Shown here piece by piece: positions 16,433-24,759 of a DNA stretch of 64,000 nucleotides. A program made the translations under genes and the position numbers. The DNA lies in contig NZ_JACCJY010000010.1 in assembly GCF_014596085.1 (NCBI RefSeq), positions 78,693 through 142,692 of the forward strand, written 5' to 3'. This stretch comes from Azospirillum tabaci. Its GTDB lineage: Bacteria; Pseudomonadota; Alphaproteobacteria; Azospirillales; Azospirillaceae. A model generated the notes under the pieces. It had not been told where the DNA came from and did not search any database. It saw only the letters and a list, made by a program, of their open reading frames with translations. Each line of letters starts with the position of its first letter. The stretch's first letter is position 1.

Positions 16433-17179
16433 TCAGGGCTGCGGGGCGGGGGCGAAGCGCGCCATCTCCCCGGCGTAGGGTTTGGGCAGGGGGAAAGCGT
16501 AACCGCCGGTCTTGCCGGTGCGCAAGCCCAGCACGGCCAGCCCCTCCACCAGCTTCACCGCGGCGGTGACGCCGTCCACCACCGGCACGCCCATCTCCGC
16601 GGTCAGGGCGCGGGCCAGATCGGCCATGCCGGCGCAGCCCAGAACGACGCTTTCCGCCCCGTCCTCCGCGATGGCTTGGCGGATGGTCTCGCGCACCCGC
16701 TCCACGGCGCCCGACGCCGGGTCCTCCAGCGCCAGCACCGGCACGCCGGCGGCGCGCACCCGGCAGCGCCCAGCCACGCCGTAGCGTCCCGCCAGATGCT
16801 CCAGCGCCGGGACGGAGCGCGGCATGGTGGTGACCACGCTGAACCTCCCGCCGAGCAGGGTGGCGGTCTTCATCGCCGCCTCGCAGATGCCGACCACCGG
16901 AACGGCGGAGAGGCAGCGCGCGGCGTCCAGCCCGACATCGTCGAAGCAGGCGATCACGACGCCGTCGATGCCCGGCGCGGCGCGTTCGTGGGCGGCGATC
17001 ACCTCCAGCAGGCCGGGGACGGCCAGTGCCTCGTCGTAATAGCCCTCGATGCTGGCGGGGCCCATGGCCGGGTTGGCGGCGACGATCTCCGTCCCCGGCG
17101 CCGCGACGGCGCGGGCGGCATCCCCGGCCTTCTCGGTCATCGAGGCGGTGGTGTTCGGGTTGACGACCAGGATGCGCAT
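16433..17179 (-). CDS. Asp/Glu/hydantoin racemase family protein
   Basis: 248 residues starting MRILVVNPNTTASM, the signature start of hydantoin/aspartate racemase-family proteins (PF01177). Two catalytic Cys regions are visible: VIACFDDVGLDA and ESVVLGCAGMADL. The family interconverts enantiomers of amino acids, hydantoins or related compounds without cofactor. It lies 17 bases downstream of the ABC permease pair, so it probably acts on the transported substrate. This hints that the transporter may import a hydantoin- or amino-acid-like compound rather than a polyamine. Confidence 0.87.
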   Translation of the reverse strand: MRILVVNPNTTASMTEKAGDAARAVAAPGTEIVAANPAMGPASIEGYYDEALAVPGLLEVIAAHERAAPGIDGVVIACFDDVGLDAARCLSAVPVVGICEAAMKTATLLGGRFSVVTTMPRSVPALEHLAGRYGVAGRCRVRAAGVPVLALEDPASGAVERVRETIRQAIAEDGAESVVLGCAGMADLARALTAEMGVPVVDGVTAAVKLVEGLAVLGLRTGKTGGYAFPLPKPYAGEMARFAPAPQP

Positions 17180-17196
17180 GGTTGGCTTTCTGCGTC

Positions 17197-18036
17197 TCAA
17201 GCGGCGCCGCCGGTCCGCCGCAGCCGGCGGCGGCGCAGGATCATCACCCCGGCCAGGAACAGGCCGATCACCGTGAAGGAGAACAGCGTCGTCAGCGTGC
17301 CCAGCGCGTAGAGCACCGGCGTCGTGACGTTGGTGGTCATGCCGTAGATCTCCAGCGGCAGGGTGTTGAAGGACCCCGCGGTCATCAGCGTGCGCGCGAA
17401 CTCGTCGTAGGACAGGGTGAAGCCGAACAGCCCGACGCCGATCAGGCTGGGCAGCAGGATGGGCAGCACCACATGGCGCACCGTCTGCCAGGGCGTGGCG
17501 CCGAGGTCGCGCGCCGCCTCCTCGTAGGCCGGGTTGAAGCGGTTGAAGATGGCGAAGACGATCAGCAGGCCGAAGGGCAGCGTCCAGGTCAGATGCGCGC
17601 CGAGCGCCGAGCCGTACCAGGTCGGCTCGATCCCCAGGATGTTGAAGAGCAGGCCAATGCCCAGGCTGACCAGGATCGACGGCACGATCAGGCTCGCCAC
17701 CGCCAGATAGAACAGCGCCCCGCTGCCCAGGAAGCGGCGGCGGAAGGCGAAGCCGGCGAGCAGCGAGAACAGCACCGTCAGCACCATCACCGTCAGCCCG
17801 AGCGCGATGGAGCGGCGGAAGGAGCCGCCGAAATCGCCGACCGCCTGCTGCTCGAACAGGTTCCTGAACCAGTGGAGGGAGACGCCGTTCATCGGGAAGG
17901 TCAACCCGCCCTCCGGCCCCTGGAAGGACAGGATCGTGATGGTGGCGATCGGCCCGTAGAGGAACAGGACGAACAGCCCGAAGAAGGCGGCGAGCAGGTA
18001 GAAGGACAGGCCGCGCCGGTTGCCGGTGCCGGTCAT
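17197..18036 (-). CDS. ABC transporter permease, PotC-like
   Basis: 279 residues with six membrane helices. The EAA loop for contacting the ATPase is visible (YEEAARDLGATPWQTVRHVVLPILLPSL). The start has AGGAGCTGTAAGCG before the ATG and lies three bases after the partner permease stop. It belongs to the spermidine/putrescine-type inner membrane family and forms the channel together with the preceding gene product. Confidence 0.93.
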   Translation of the reverse strand: MTGTGNRRGLSFYLLAAFFGLFVLFLYGPIATITILSFQGPEGGLTFPMNGVSLHWFRNLFEQQAVGDFGGSFRRSIALGLTVMVLTVLFSLLAGFAFRRRFLGSGALFYLAVASLIVPSILVSLGIGLLFNILGIEPTWYGSALGAHLTWTLPFGLLIVFAIFNRFNPAYEEAARDLGATPWQTVRHVVLPILLPSLIGVGLFGFTLSYDEFARTLMTAGSFNTLPLEIYGMTTNVTTPVLYALGTLTTLFSFTVIGLFLAGVMILRRRRLRRTGGAA

Positions 18037-18039
18037 CGC

Positions 18040-18963
18040 TTACAGCTCCTTGCGGATGTCGACGATGCGCAGCATCGCCACGACCATGATGAGGACGACG
18101 GCCAGCAGCACGACCGCGTTCGCGGCGGCGGCGGGGTACTGGAGCAGCGAGATCTCGTTGGCGATCATCAGCCCGATCGAGGCGCTCTGCCCGCCGCTCA
18201 TCAGCCGGACGGTGATGAAGTCGCCCATCACCAGCGTGACCACGAAGATGGAGCCGATGGCGATGCCCGGCTTGGCCAGCGGCAGGATGACGTTCCACAC
18301 CACCTGCGCCGCGCTGGCGCCGCCGTCGCGCGCCGCCTCGACCAGGGCGCGGTCGATGCGCATCATCGAATTGAAGATCGGCACCACCATGAACAGCGCG
18401 TAGAGGTGCACGAAGGCCAGCACCACCGCGAAGTCGGAGAACAGCAGGAACTCCAGCGGCTGGTCGATCAGCCCGGCGGAGATCAGCCCGGAATTCAGCA
18501 GCCCGTTGCGCCCGAGGAAGGGAATCCACGAGATCATGCGGATGATGTTGGAGGTCCAGAACGGGATCGTGCAGACCAGGAACAGCACCATCTGCCAGGT
18601 CGTGGACTGGACGTGGAAGGCCAGGAAATAGGCGACCGTGAAGCCGATCAGCAGCGTGATGACCCAGGTCAGCGCCGCGAATTTCACCGTGTTCAGGTAG
18701 GTCTTCCAGGTGACCGGGGAGGTCAGCAGCTCCTCGTAGTTGGTCAGCACGAAGTCCGGGTAGATGCGGATGCTGTCATAGTCCCAGAAGCTGACCGCGA
18801 CGATGGTCAGGATGGGGATCAGCAGGAAGACCAGCAGCGTCAGCGCCAGCGGCCCGGCCTGGAGGTAGGGGGCGACCCGGCGCAGCACGGAACGGCGCAC
18901 TCCGCCGCTCCGCGGTGCCGCGGACGCGCTGGACGCTTCGGATGGGGCGGCGGAGACGGTCAT
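18040..18963 (-). CDS. ABC transporter permease, PotB-like
   Basis: 307 residues. After a short Ser/Ala-rich cytoplasmic N-terminus it has six membrane helices and an EAA loop (LVEAARDGGASAAQVVWNVILPLAKPGI). It pairs with the PotC-like permease. A 136-base gap separating it from the upstream binding-protein gene is filled by a long hairpin repeat (19010-19088), likely an mRNA-stability or expression-level element. Confidence 0.93.
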   Translation of the reverse strand: MTVSAAPSEASSASAAPRSGGVRRSVLRRVAPYLQAGPLALTLLVFLLIPILTIVAVSFWDYDSIRIYPDFVLTNYEELLTSPVTWKTYLNTVKFAALTWVITLLIGFTVAYFLAFHVQSTTWQMVLFLVCTIPFWTSNIIRMISWIPFLGRNGLLNSGLISAGLIDQPLEFLLFSDFAVVLAFVHLYALFMVVPIFNSMMRIDRALVEAARDGGASAAQVVWNVILPLAKPGIAIGSIFVVTLVMGDFITVRLMSGGQSASIGLMIANEISLLQYPAAAANAVVLLAVVLIMVVAMLRIVDIRKEL

Positions 18964-19009
18964 GGCGGAAGGCTCCGGTGCCGTGGGGAAGTGCTGGGGT
19001 GGGAGAGTC

Positions 19010-19088
19010 TTGCCCCCACCCTGACCCTCCCCCGCTTCGCAGGGGAGGGGAATTGGCCCTCCCCTGCGAAGCGGGAGGGCGGGGGCAA
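19010..19088. repeat. long GC-rich hairpin repeat (REP-like), copy 1
   Basis: Arms around CCCTCCCCCGCTTCGCAGGG and its complement, separated by a short AATT-type loop, forming an almost perfect stem of about 35 bp. The core CCGCTTCGCAGGGGAGGG is shared with the copy at 31667-31750, so it is a dispersed family. It lies between the binding-protein gene and the permease genes, inside the operon. Confidence 0.85.
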
Positions 19089-19099
19089 GCGGGCCTAGG

Positions 19100-20416
19100 T
19101 TACGCCGCGATGAACTCGTTCCACTTGCGGACCATGTAGCGGTCCTCGTCCATCACCGCGTTCCAGCAGGCGACGCGGCCCATGCGGTCCTGGAACGAAC
19201 CGCCGTCGCGCACCGCGCCGGCCTTCTCCATCACCTTGCCTTCGGGGCTGAGGATGTCGGTCTTGGCCGGCTGACCCTCCATCCAGAAGGCCCACTCGTC
19301 CGGCGACATGTGCTCCTTCGCGGTGTCGAGCACGGCGGAGTAATAGCCCTGGCGGTTCAGATAGGCGCCGACCCAGCCCGACAGGTACCAGTTGATGTAC
19401 TCATAGGCCGCCTCAAGCTCCAGCCCGCTCAGATGCTTGGCGATGCCGAGGCCGCCGCCCCAGGCGCGGTAGCCTTCCTTCAGCGGCTGGTAGACGCAGG
19501 GGATGCCCTTGGCGCGCACGGCGGCCACGGCCGGCGACCACATCGACTGGATGATGACCTCGCCCGACGACATCAGGTTGACGCTCTCGTCGAAGGTCTT
19601 CCAGAAGGCGCGGAACTGGCCGGCCTTCTTGGCGTCGGTCATGATCTTGAGGGTCTTGTCGATCTCCTCCTTGGTCATGTTGCCCTTGTCGCCGTACTTC
19701 ACCTCGCCCATGGCCTCGCAGACCATGGCGGCGTCCATGATGCCGATGGAGGGGATGTTCAGGATCGACGCCTTCCCCTTGAAGGCCGGGTCGAGGAGGT
19801 CCTTCCAGCTGCTGATCGGGCGGCCGACCAGATCGGGGCGGATGCCCAGCGTGTCGGCGTTGTAGATGGTCGGGATCAGCGTCATCCACTGGGTGGCCGA
19901 CTTGGCGAACTTGATGCTGTCCTTGCCCTCCACGAAGCCGACGGTGTGCGGGGCGGTGCCCTGGGCGACGGCGCTCTCCGGGGTCAGCTTGCCGTTGACG
20001 AAGATCGGGACGATCTTGTCGAAGTTCTTGATCTTGGAGACGTCCATCGGCTGCATCACGCCGGCCGGGAAGACCTTCTTGCAGATCCAGTACTCGATGT
20101 CGGCGATGTCGTAGGACTTCGGCTGGGTCACCGCGCGCTGGGCCACCGCGTCGCTGTCGAGCGCGGTCATCTGCAGCGTGAAGCCCAGATCCTCCTTCAC
20201 CTTGTCGGCGACTGCGTTCAGGTTCGACACGCCGGTGCCGAACTGGCGCAGCGTGACGTTCTTGATGTTCTGCGCCCAGATGGTGGGGAAGCCGGTGATC
20301 GCCCCCGACCCGATGGCGACACCCGCGGCGGCGGCGGTGCCCTTCAGCAGCGTGCGGCGGCTGACGCCCGTGGTGGTCCCGGCGGAAAGGGGCGAACCGG
20401 TGCGCGTCTCGGTCAT
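19100..20416 (-). CDS. PotD-like ABC substrate-binding protein, Tat-exported
   Basis: 438 residues. The N-terminus has a twin-arginine motif (SRRTLLKG) and hydrophobic stretch ending near WAQ, so Tat export is likely. The mature protein is of the spermidine/putrescine-binding (SBP_bac_8-like) family with PTIYNADTLGIRPDLVG and a C-terminal NEF. It is the receptor of the ABC operon at 15576-21502. Divergence from PotD and the racemase neighbour leave the ligand open. A tandem 15-bp repeat lies just upstream. Confidence 0.9.
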   Translation of the reverse strand: MTETRTGSPLSAGTTTGVSRRTLLKGTAAAAGVAIGSGAITGFPTIWAQNIKNVTLRQFGTGVSNLNAVADKVKEDLGFTLQMTALDSDAVAQRAVTQPKSYDIADIEYWICKKVFPAGVMQPMDVSKIKNFDKIVPIFVNGKLTPESAVAQGTAPHTVGFVEGKDSIKFAKSATQWMTLIPTIYNADTLGIRPDLVGRPISSWKDLLDPAFKGKASILNIPSIGIMDAAMVCEAMGEVKYGDKGNMTKEEIDKTLKIMTDAKKAGQFRAFWKTFDESVNLMSSGEVIIQSMWSPAVAAVRAKGIPCVYQPLKEGYRAWGGGLGIAKHLSGLELEAAYEYINWYLSGWVGAYLNRQGYYSAVLDTAKEHMSPDEWAFWMEGQPAKTDILSPEGKVMEKAGAVRDGGSFQDRMGRVACWNAVMDEDRYMVRKWNEFIAA

Positions 20417-20440
20417 GCTCTGTGCCTCCAGTATGGTCGG

Positions 20441-20469
20441 TCGGTTCTTGGGGAATCGGTTCTTGGGGA
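20441..20469. repeat. 15-bp period tandem repeat (TCGGTTCTTGGGGA twice)
   Basis: Copies at 20441-20454 and 20456-20469, in the 66-base gap between the ABC ATPase stop and the binding-protein start. Small and probably a replication-slippage product. Confidence 0.7.
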
Positions 20470-20482
20470 TTGGTCGGGGAAA

Positions 20483-21502
20483 TCAGGCAACCAGGGGATG
20501 CACGTCGCGCGCCTGCCAGCCCGCGGTCACGCGGTCGCCGATGGCAAGCGGGGCGTCGTAGAAACGGGATTCGTCCAGCACCACGGCGAAGTCCTCCGCA
20601 CCCGGCACGTCGAGCGTCAGGTGGACCGACGCGCCGTGATACTCCAGCGCGCGGACGGTGCCTTCCAACTGGTGGTCGGTTCCCTCGGGCTGGCCGAGCA
20701 GGATGCGGTCGGCGCGCACGGCCCGGCGGCCGGCGGCGTCCTCAACCACGTTGTGGCCGCCGATGAAGCGGGCGACGAAGGCGGTGCGCGGCTGGTTGAA
20801 GACCTCGCGCGGCGGGCCGGCCTGCTCGATCCGGCCCTGATTCATCACCACCACGAGGTCGGCCAGCGCCATCGCCTCGGTCTGGCTGTGGGTAACATGG
20901 ACGAAGGTGATGCCAAGCTCGGTGTGCAGGCGCTTCAGCTCCTCCCGCATGCGGATGCGCAGGAAGGGGTCGAGCGCCGACAGCGGCTCGTCGAGCAGGA
21001 GCACGCCCGGCCGGGTGATCAACGCGCGGGCCAGGGCCACGCGCTGCTGCTGGCCGCCGGACAACTGGGCGGGCAGCCGGCCCGCGTACTGGGACATGTG
21101 GACGAGGTCCAGCATCTCCCGCGCGCGGCGGCGCCGCTCCTCCTTGCCCACTCCCTTCATTTTCAGGCTGAAGGCGACGTTGTCGGTGCAGTCGAGGTGC
21201 GGAAACAGGGCGTAGCTCTGGAACATCATGGCGGTGCCGCGGCGGGCCGGCGGTTCCCCGTTCACGACCGTGTCGCCGATCAGCAGGTCGCCGTCGGAGA
21301 TGTCCTCGTGCCCGGCGATCATGCGCAGCGTGGAGGTCTTGCCGCAGCCGCTGGGGCCGAGCAGGCAGCAGTAGGCGCCGGCGGCGATGCGCAGGTCGAT
21401 CCCGTCCACGGCGACGGTCGAGCCGTAGGACTTGCGCAGCTTTACCAGTTCGACGGTCGATCCGGCAGCGGTCGGTCCGGCGGTGGTCGATCCGGTGGTC
21501 AT
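20483..21502 (-). CDS. ABC transporter ATPase, PotA-like
   Basis: 339 residues from MTTGSTTAG. Walker A GPSGCGKTS, Q-loop MMFQSYALFPH, signature [15 protein letters not shown], Walker B LLLDEPLSALD and H-loop THSQTEA are all intact. A C-terminal TOBE-like domain (~270-335) follows, as in PotA/PotG. First gene of the operon. The Ser/Thr/Gly-rich N-terminus arises from degenerate repeats in DNA. A TTGTGCACAA palindrome (21517-21526) lies 15-24 bases upstream of the start, ideally placed for repression. Confidence 0.93.
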   Translation of the reverse strand: MTTGSTTAGPTAAGSTVELVKLRKSYGSTVAVDGIDLRIAAGAYCCLLGPSGCGKTSTLRMIAGHEDISDGDLLIGDTVVNGEPPARRGTAMMFQSYALFPHLDCTDNVAFSLKMKGVGKEERRRRAREMLDLVHMSQYAGRLPAQLSGGQQQRVALARALITRPGVLLLDEPLSALDPFLRIRMREELKRLHTELGITFVHVTHSQTEAMALADLVVVMNQGRIEQAGPPREVFNQPRTAFVARFIGGHNVVEDAAGRRAVRADRILLGQPEGTDHQLEGTVRALEYHGASVHLTLDVPGAEDFAVVLDESRFYDAPLAIGDRVTAGWQARDVHPLVA

Positions 21503-21516
21503 GGCCTTCTCCGATT

Positions 21517-21526
21517 TTGTGCACAA
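21517..21526. promoter_or_regulatory. candidate GntR operator 1 (TTGTGCACAA)
   Basis: Perfect 10-bp palindrome in the context TTTTGTGCACAAT, 15 bases upstream of the PotA-like start. The identical 13-base sequence recurs at 21723-21735. Confidence 0.7.
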
Positions 21527-21655
21527 TCCGCGGGGCCGTGTGGGGCTGTTGGATATGTCCGCAAGTTCCATGCCAGCATGGAAATGGCGGAATTCCGCGC
21601 TCCTCGAGCGGCAAAAATCAGCGAATGGTCAGGATTTCAGCGCTGTGGCGCGAAA

Positions 21656-21665
21656 TTGTGCATGG
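21656..21665. promoter_or_regulatory. candidate auxiliary half-site (TTGTGCATGG)
   Basis: Shares TTGTGCA with the two full palindromes and lies between them. Could be a weak third contact for the regulator; the match is only seven bases. Confidence 0.35.
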
Positions 21666-21724
21666 GTGAGCTGTGCCCGATGCATGGGCAGGCTGTGACC
21701 GCCGCGTTTGTCCGCTGGTCCGTT

Positions 21725-21734
21725 TTGTGCACAA
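21725..21734. promoter_or_regulatory. candidate GntR operator 2 (TTGTGCACAA)
   Basis: Perfect palindrome in the context TTTTGTGCACAAT, 36-45 bases upstream of the GntR-type regulator gene. It is 208 bases from operator 1, close to 20 helical turns, compatible with looping between the divergent promoters. Confidence 0.7.
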
Positions 21735-21769
21735 TTCGTGGCGAAGGTTTGAACAGCGCTTGTGCCATC

Positions 21770-22498
21770 ATGAAGACTGTCCTGAGCGCACCCCGCCGCG
21801 CCGTCCGGGGGCGGGGGGAGGGGGCGGAGGCCCGCATCGTCCGCAGCATCGGCGAGGCCATCGCCGACCGCCGTCTGGCCCCCGGCACCAAGCTGGCCGA
21901 GGAGAGTCTGGCCGAAGTGTTCGGCGTCAGCCGGGAGCGGGTGCGCAAGGTGCTGCTGCTGCTGGCGCAGCGGCGCGTGGTGACGCTGATTCCCAACCGC
22001 GGCGCCTTCGTCGCCAAGCCCACCGCGCGGGAGGCGCGCGAGGTGTTCGAAGCGCGGCGGGTGATCGAGCGCGCCGTGGTCGAGGCGCTGGACCGCAACC
22101 CGCGCCCCCTGCCGGACGAGATGTCGGCCAAGCTGCGCGCCCATCTGGCGCGGGAGGAGGAGGCCGATCGCGCCGGCGACCGCATGTCGCTGATCCGCCT
22201 GTCGGGTCAGTTCCACCTGCTGTTGGCCGACTTCGCCGGAAACGCGACTTTGGCCGGCATCCTGGCCGACCTGATCGACCGCTCCAGCCTCGCCATCGCG
22301 GCGTTCGAGCGGCGGTCCTCCCATTCCTGCTCCGCCACCGAGCACCGGCGGTTCGTCGAGGCGCTGGAGTCCGGCCCGCCCGGCGCGGCGATGCGGCTGA
22401 TGATGGAGCATCTCGACGAGGTGGAACGGCAACTCGACCTCGATGCGCGGTCGGACGGCGCGGTCGATCTGAAATCCGTTTTCGCGGACCGGACGTAA
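21770..22498 (+). CDS. GntR-family regulator, FadR/FCD subfamily
   Basis: 242 residues from MKTVLSAPRR. The N-terminal winged helix (~20-85) reads IVRSIGEAIADRRLAPGTKLAEESLAEVFGVSRERVRKVL with RGAFVAKPT as the wing. The FCD effector domain (~90-230) has the Asp/His metal-site pattern, including SGQFHLLLADFAGN and EHRRFVEALESG. It is divergent from the PotA-like gene and flanked by two identical palindromes, so it most likely controls the uptake operon and itself. The effector is probably the transported compound or a metabolite of it. Confidence 0.92.
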   Translation: MKTVLSAPRRAVRGRGEGAEARIVRSIGEAIADRRLAPGTKLAEESLAEVFGVSRERVRKVLLLLAQRRVVTLIPNRGAFVAKPTAREAREVFEARRVIERAVVEALDRNPRPLPDEMSAKLRAHLAREEEADRAGDRMSLIRLSGQFHLLLADFAGNATLAGILADLIDRSSLAIAAFERRSSHSCSATEHRRFVEALESGPPGAAMRLMMEHLDEVERQLDLDARSDGAVDLKSVFADRT

Positions 22499-22620
22499 GA
22501 CGCTGTCCGAACGGTCGGAGGATAGCCCGCCCCTATCGACCGCATAGGGACAAAGGGCTGCTTCCGATGGGTTCGGCTCGCTATTATGCTGCCCGCCGCG
22601 ACATCGAGGTGACCGACATC

Positions 22621-23706
22621 ATGCAGCCCATTCCCAAGCCCGCCGACCATCCGCCGGTTCCCGCGCGCCGCGTCGGTGTGCTTCTGATGAATCTCGGAAC
22701 GCCGGAGGCGACCGACTACTGGTCGATGCGCCGCTATCTGAAGGAATTCCTGTCGGACCCCCGCGTGATCGAGGTGCCGAAGGCGGTGTGGTGGCCGGTG
22801 CTGAACGGCATCATCCTGACCGTGCGACCGGGCAAGAGCGGGCATGCCTACAAAAGCATCTGGAACGAGGAGCGCAACGAAAGCCCGCTGAAGACCGTCA
22901 CCCGCGCCCAGGCGGAGGGCGTCGCGGCGGCGCTGGCGGCGCGGCACGGTGAAGCGGTGGTGGTCGACTGGGCCATGCGTTACGGCCAGCCGGCGGTCGG
23001 TCCGGCGATTCAGCGGCTGAAGGACCAGGGCTGCGACCGCATCCTGCTGTTCCCGCTCTACCCGCAATATTCGGCGACCACGACGGCCACGGCCAACGAC
23101 CAAGCTTTCCGCCAGCTGATGACGATGCGCTGGCAGCCGGCGGTGCGCACCGTCCCCGCCTACCACGACGAGCCGGGCTACATCGAGGCGCTGGCCCGCT
23201 CGGTGGTGCGGCACATCGCGGCTCTGGACCACACGCCGGACGTGCTGCTGGCGAGCTTCCACGGCCTGCCGAAGGCCTATCTGGACCGCGGCGATCCCTA
23301 CCACTGCTTCTGCGTGAAGACCGCGCGCCTGCTGGCCGAGCGGCTGGGCTGGGAGCCGGGGCGCGTGCAATACAGTTTCCAGTCGCGCTTCGGCAAGGCG
23401 GAATGGCTGAAGCCCTACACCGACAAGACAGTCGAGGAGCTGGCCCGCGCCGGCAAGACCAAGATCGCGGTGATCGCGCCGGGCTTCTCCGCCGACTGCG
23501 TGGAGACGCTGGAAGAGATCCAATTCCAGGTGAAGGACGCCTTCATGGCGGCGGGCGGCGAGCGCTTCACCTACATCCCCTGCCTGAACGACCACCCGGA
23601 CCATGTCATCTTCCTGGCCGACCTCGTGGAGCGCGAGCTGGGCGGCTGGGTGGACGGCGCCGGGGCGCGGGCGGCCCGCGATGCGGAGGACCACGTCACG
23701 GCGTGA
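22621..23706 (+). CDS. hemH: ferrochelatase
   Basis: 361 residues from MQPIPKPADH; an in-frame ATG at 22567 would add 18 residues. Conserved blocks are VGVLLMNLGTPEAT, SGHAYKSIWNEERNESPL, FPLYPQYSATTTAT, LASFHGLPKAYLDRGDPY (metal-site His), YSFQSRFGKAEWLKPYTD and GFSADCVETLEEI. Length and blocks match alphaproteobacterial HemH, which inserts Fe2+ into protoporphyrin IX in the last step of haem synthesis. Stand-alone gene between the GntR regulator and the betaine uptake operon. Confidence 0.95.
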   Translation: MQPIPKPADHPPVPARRVGVLLMNLGTPEATDYWSMRRYLKEFLSDPRVIEVPKAVWWPVLNGIILTVRPGKSGHAYKSIWNEERNESPLKTVTRAQAEGVAAALAARHGEAVVVDWAMRYGQPAVGPAIQRLKDQGCDRILLFPLYPQYSATTTATANDQAFRQLMTMRWQPAVRTVPAYHDEPGYIEALARSVVRHIAALDHTPDVLLASFHGLPKAYLDRGDPYHCFCVKTARLLAERLGWEPGRVQYSFQSRFGKAEWLKPYTDKTVEELARAGKTKIAVIAPGFSADCVETLEEIQFQVKDAFMAAGGERFTYIPCLNDHPDHVIFLADLVERELGGWVDGAGARAARDAEDHVTA

Positions 23707-23821
23707 CCCCCTTCTCCAAAATGGAGGGCCGCACAGGCGGAAAGGGTGGGTTGTCGCGGCGGCCCGGCTTCCCCATGCTGGCGGACGGACACAATGGACG
23801 ATGGTTGGGAGGATGCGGGCG

Positions 23822-24742
23822 ATGCGGCGTGTGTTTCGGGCGGTGGCCGCCCTGGCGCTGGGTGCGCTGCTGACGGCGGGGAGCGCCGCTGCGGCGGACA
23901 AGGTCCGTGTCGGATCGAAGCTGGACGCCGAAAGCGGCCTGCTCGGCACCATGATCCTGCAGGTGCTGGAGGCCAACGGCATTCCGGTGGAGAATAAGAT
24001 CCAACTCGGCCCCACCCGGATCGTGCGCGGCGCCCTGCTGGCCGGCGAAATCGACATCTATCCGGAATACACCGGAAACGGCGCCTTCTTCTTCAACATC
24101 GACAGCGATCCGGCCTGGAAGAACGCCGCCGCCGGCTACGAGACGGTGAAGCAGCTCGACCGCGACAAGAACAACATCGTCTGGCTGACTCCGGCGCCGG
24201 CGAACAACACCTGGGCCATCGCGCTGCGCCGCGACGTGGCGGCACCCAACAACCTCGCCACCATGGAGGATTTCTCCCGCTGGGTCGGTGCTGGCGGCGC
24301 GGCGAAGCTCGCCGCCTCGGCGGAGTTCGTGGAGAGCCCGGCAGCGCTGCCCTCCTTCCAGAAATCCTACGGCTTCACGCTGAAGCCCGACCAGATCCTG
24401 GTCCTGGCCGGCGGCGACACGGCGGCGACCATCCGCGCGGCGGCGGAAGGCACGTCCGGCGTGAACACCGCCATGGTCTACGGCACGGACGGCGCCATCG
24501 CCGCTCTGGACCTCGTGGTCATGAAGGACACCAAGAGCGCGCAGATGGTCTACGCTCCGGCCCCGACCATCCGCGACGGCGTGCTGGACGCCCATCCGAA
24601 GATCCGCGACCTGCTGGACCCGGTTTTCAAATCCCTGGACACCGAGACCCTGCGCGGGTTGAACGCCAAGATTTCCGTGGAGGGACAGGACCCGCGGGCG
24701 GTCGCCACGACATATCTGAAGTCGAAGGGCTTCCTGAACTGA
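23822..24742 (+). CDS. glycine betaine/choline-type ABC substrate-binding protein (OsmF/YehZ-like)
   Basis: 306 residues with signal peptide (VFRAVAALALGALLTAGSAAAA). The OpuAC-type fold starts DKVRVGSKLDAESGLLG; TRIVRGALLAGEIDIYPEYTGNG is characteristic of YehZ/OsmF and OpuCC proteins. The start was chosen for the GGGAGG ten bases upstream. First gene of a four-gene operon with permease-ATPase-permease, the YehZYXW order. In E. coli the Yeh system binds betaine with low affinity. The ligand here is inferred by family only. Confidence 0.9.
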   Translation: MRRVFRAVAALALGALLTAGSAAAADKVRVGSKLDAESGLLGTMILQVLEANGIPVENKIQLGPTRIVRGALLAGEIDIYPEYTGNGAFFFNIDSDPAWKNAAAGYETVKQLDRDKNNIVWLTPAPANNTWAIALRRDVAAPNNLATMEDFSRWVGAGGAAKLAASAEFVESPAALPSFQKSYGFTLKPDQILVLAGGDTAATIRAAAEGTSGVNTAMVYGTDGAIAALDLVVMKDTKSAQMVYAPAPTIRDGVLDAHPKIRDLLDPVFKSLDTETLRGLNAKISVEGQDPRAVATTYLKSKGFLN

Positions 24743-24759
24743 CGGCCTGAACCGACGGA

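Noticed and set aside
16433..18529. Single long minus-strand protein spanning the racemase and a permease region
   Set aside because: The frame upstream of 17179 is out of frame with the permease proteins; the recognisable racemase begins at MRILVVNPNTT.
19010..19088. CRISPR-like repeat
   Set aside because: Only one inverted repeat per location, no regularly spaced direct repeats or spacers.
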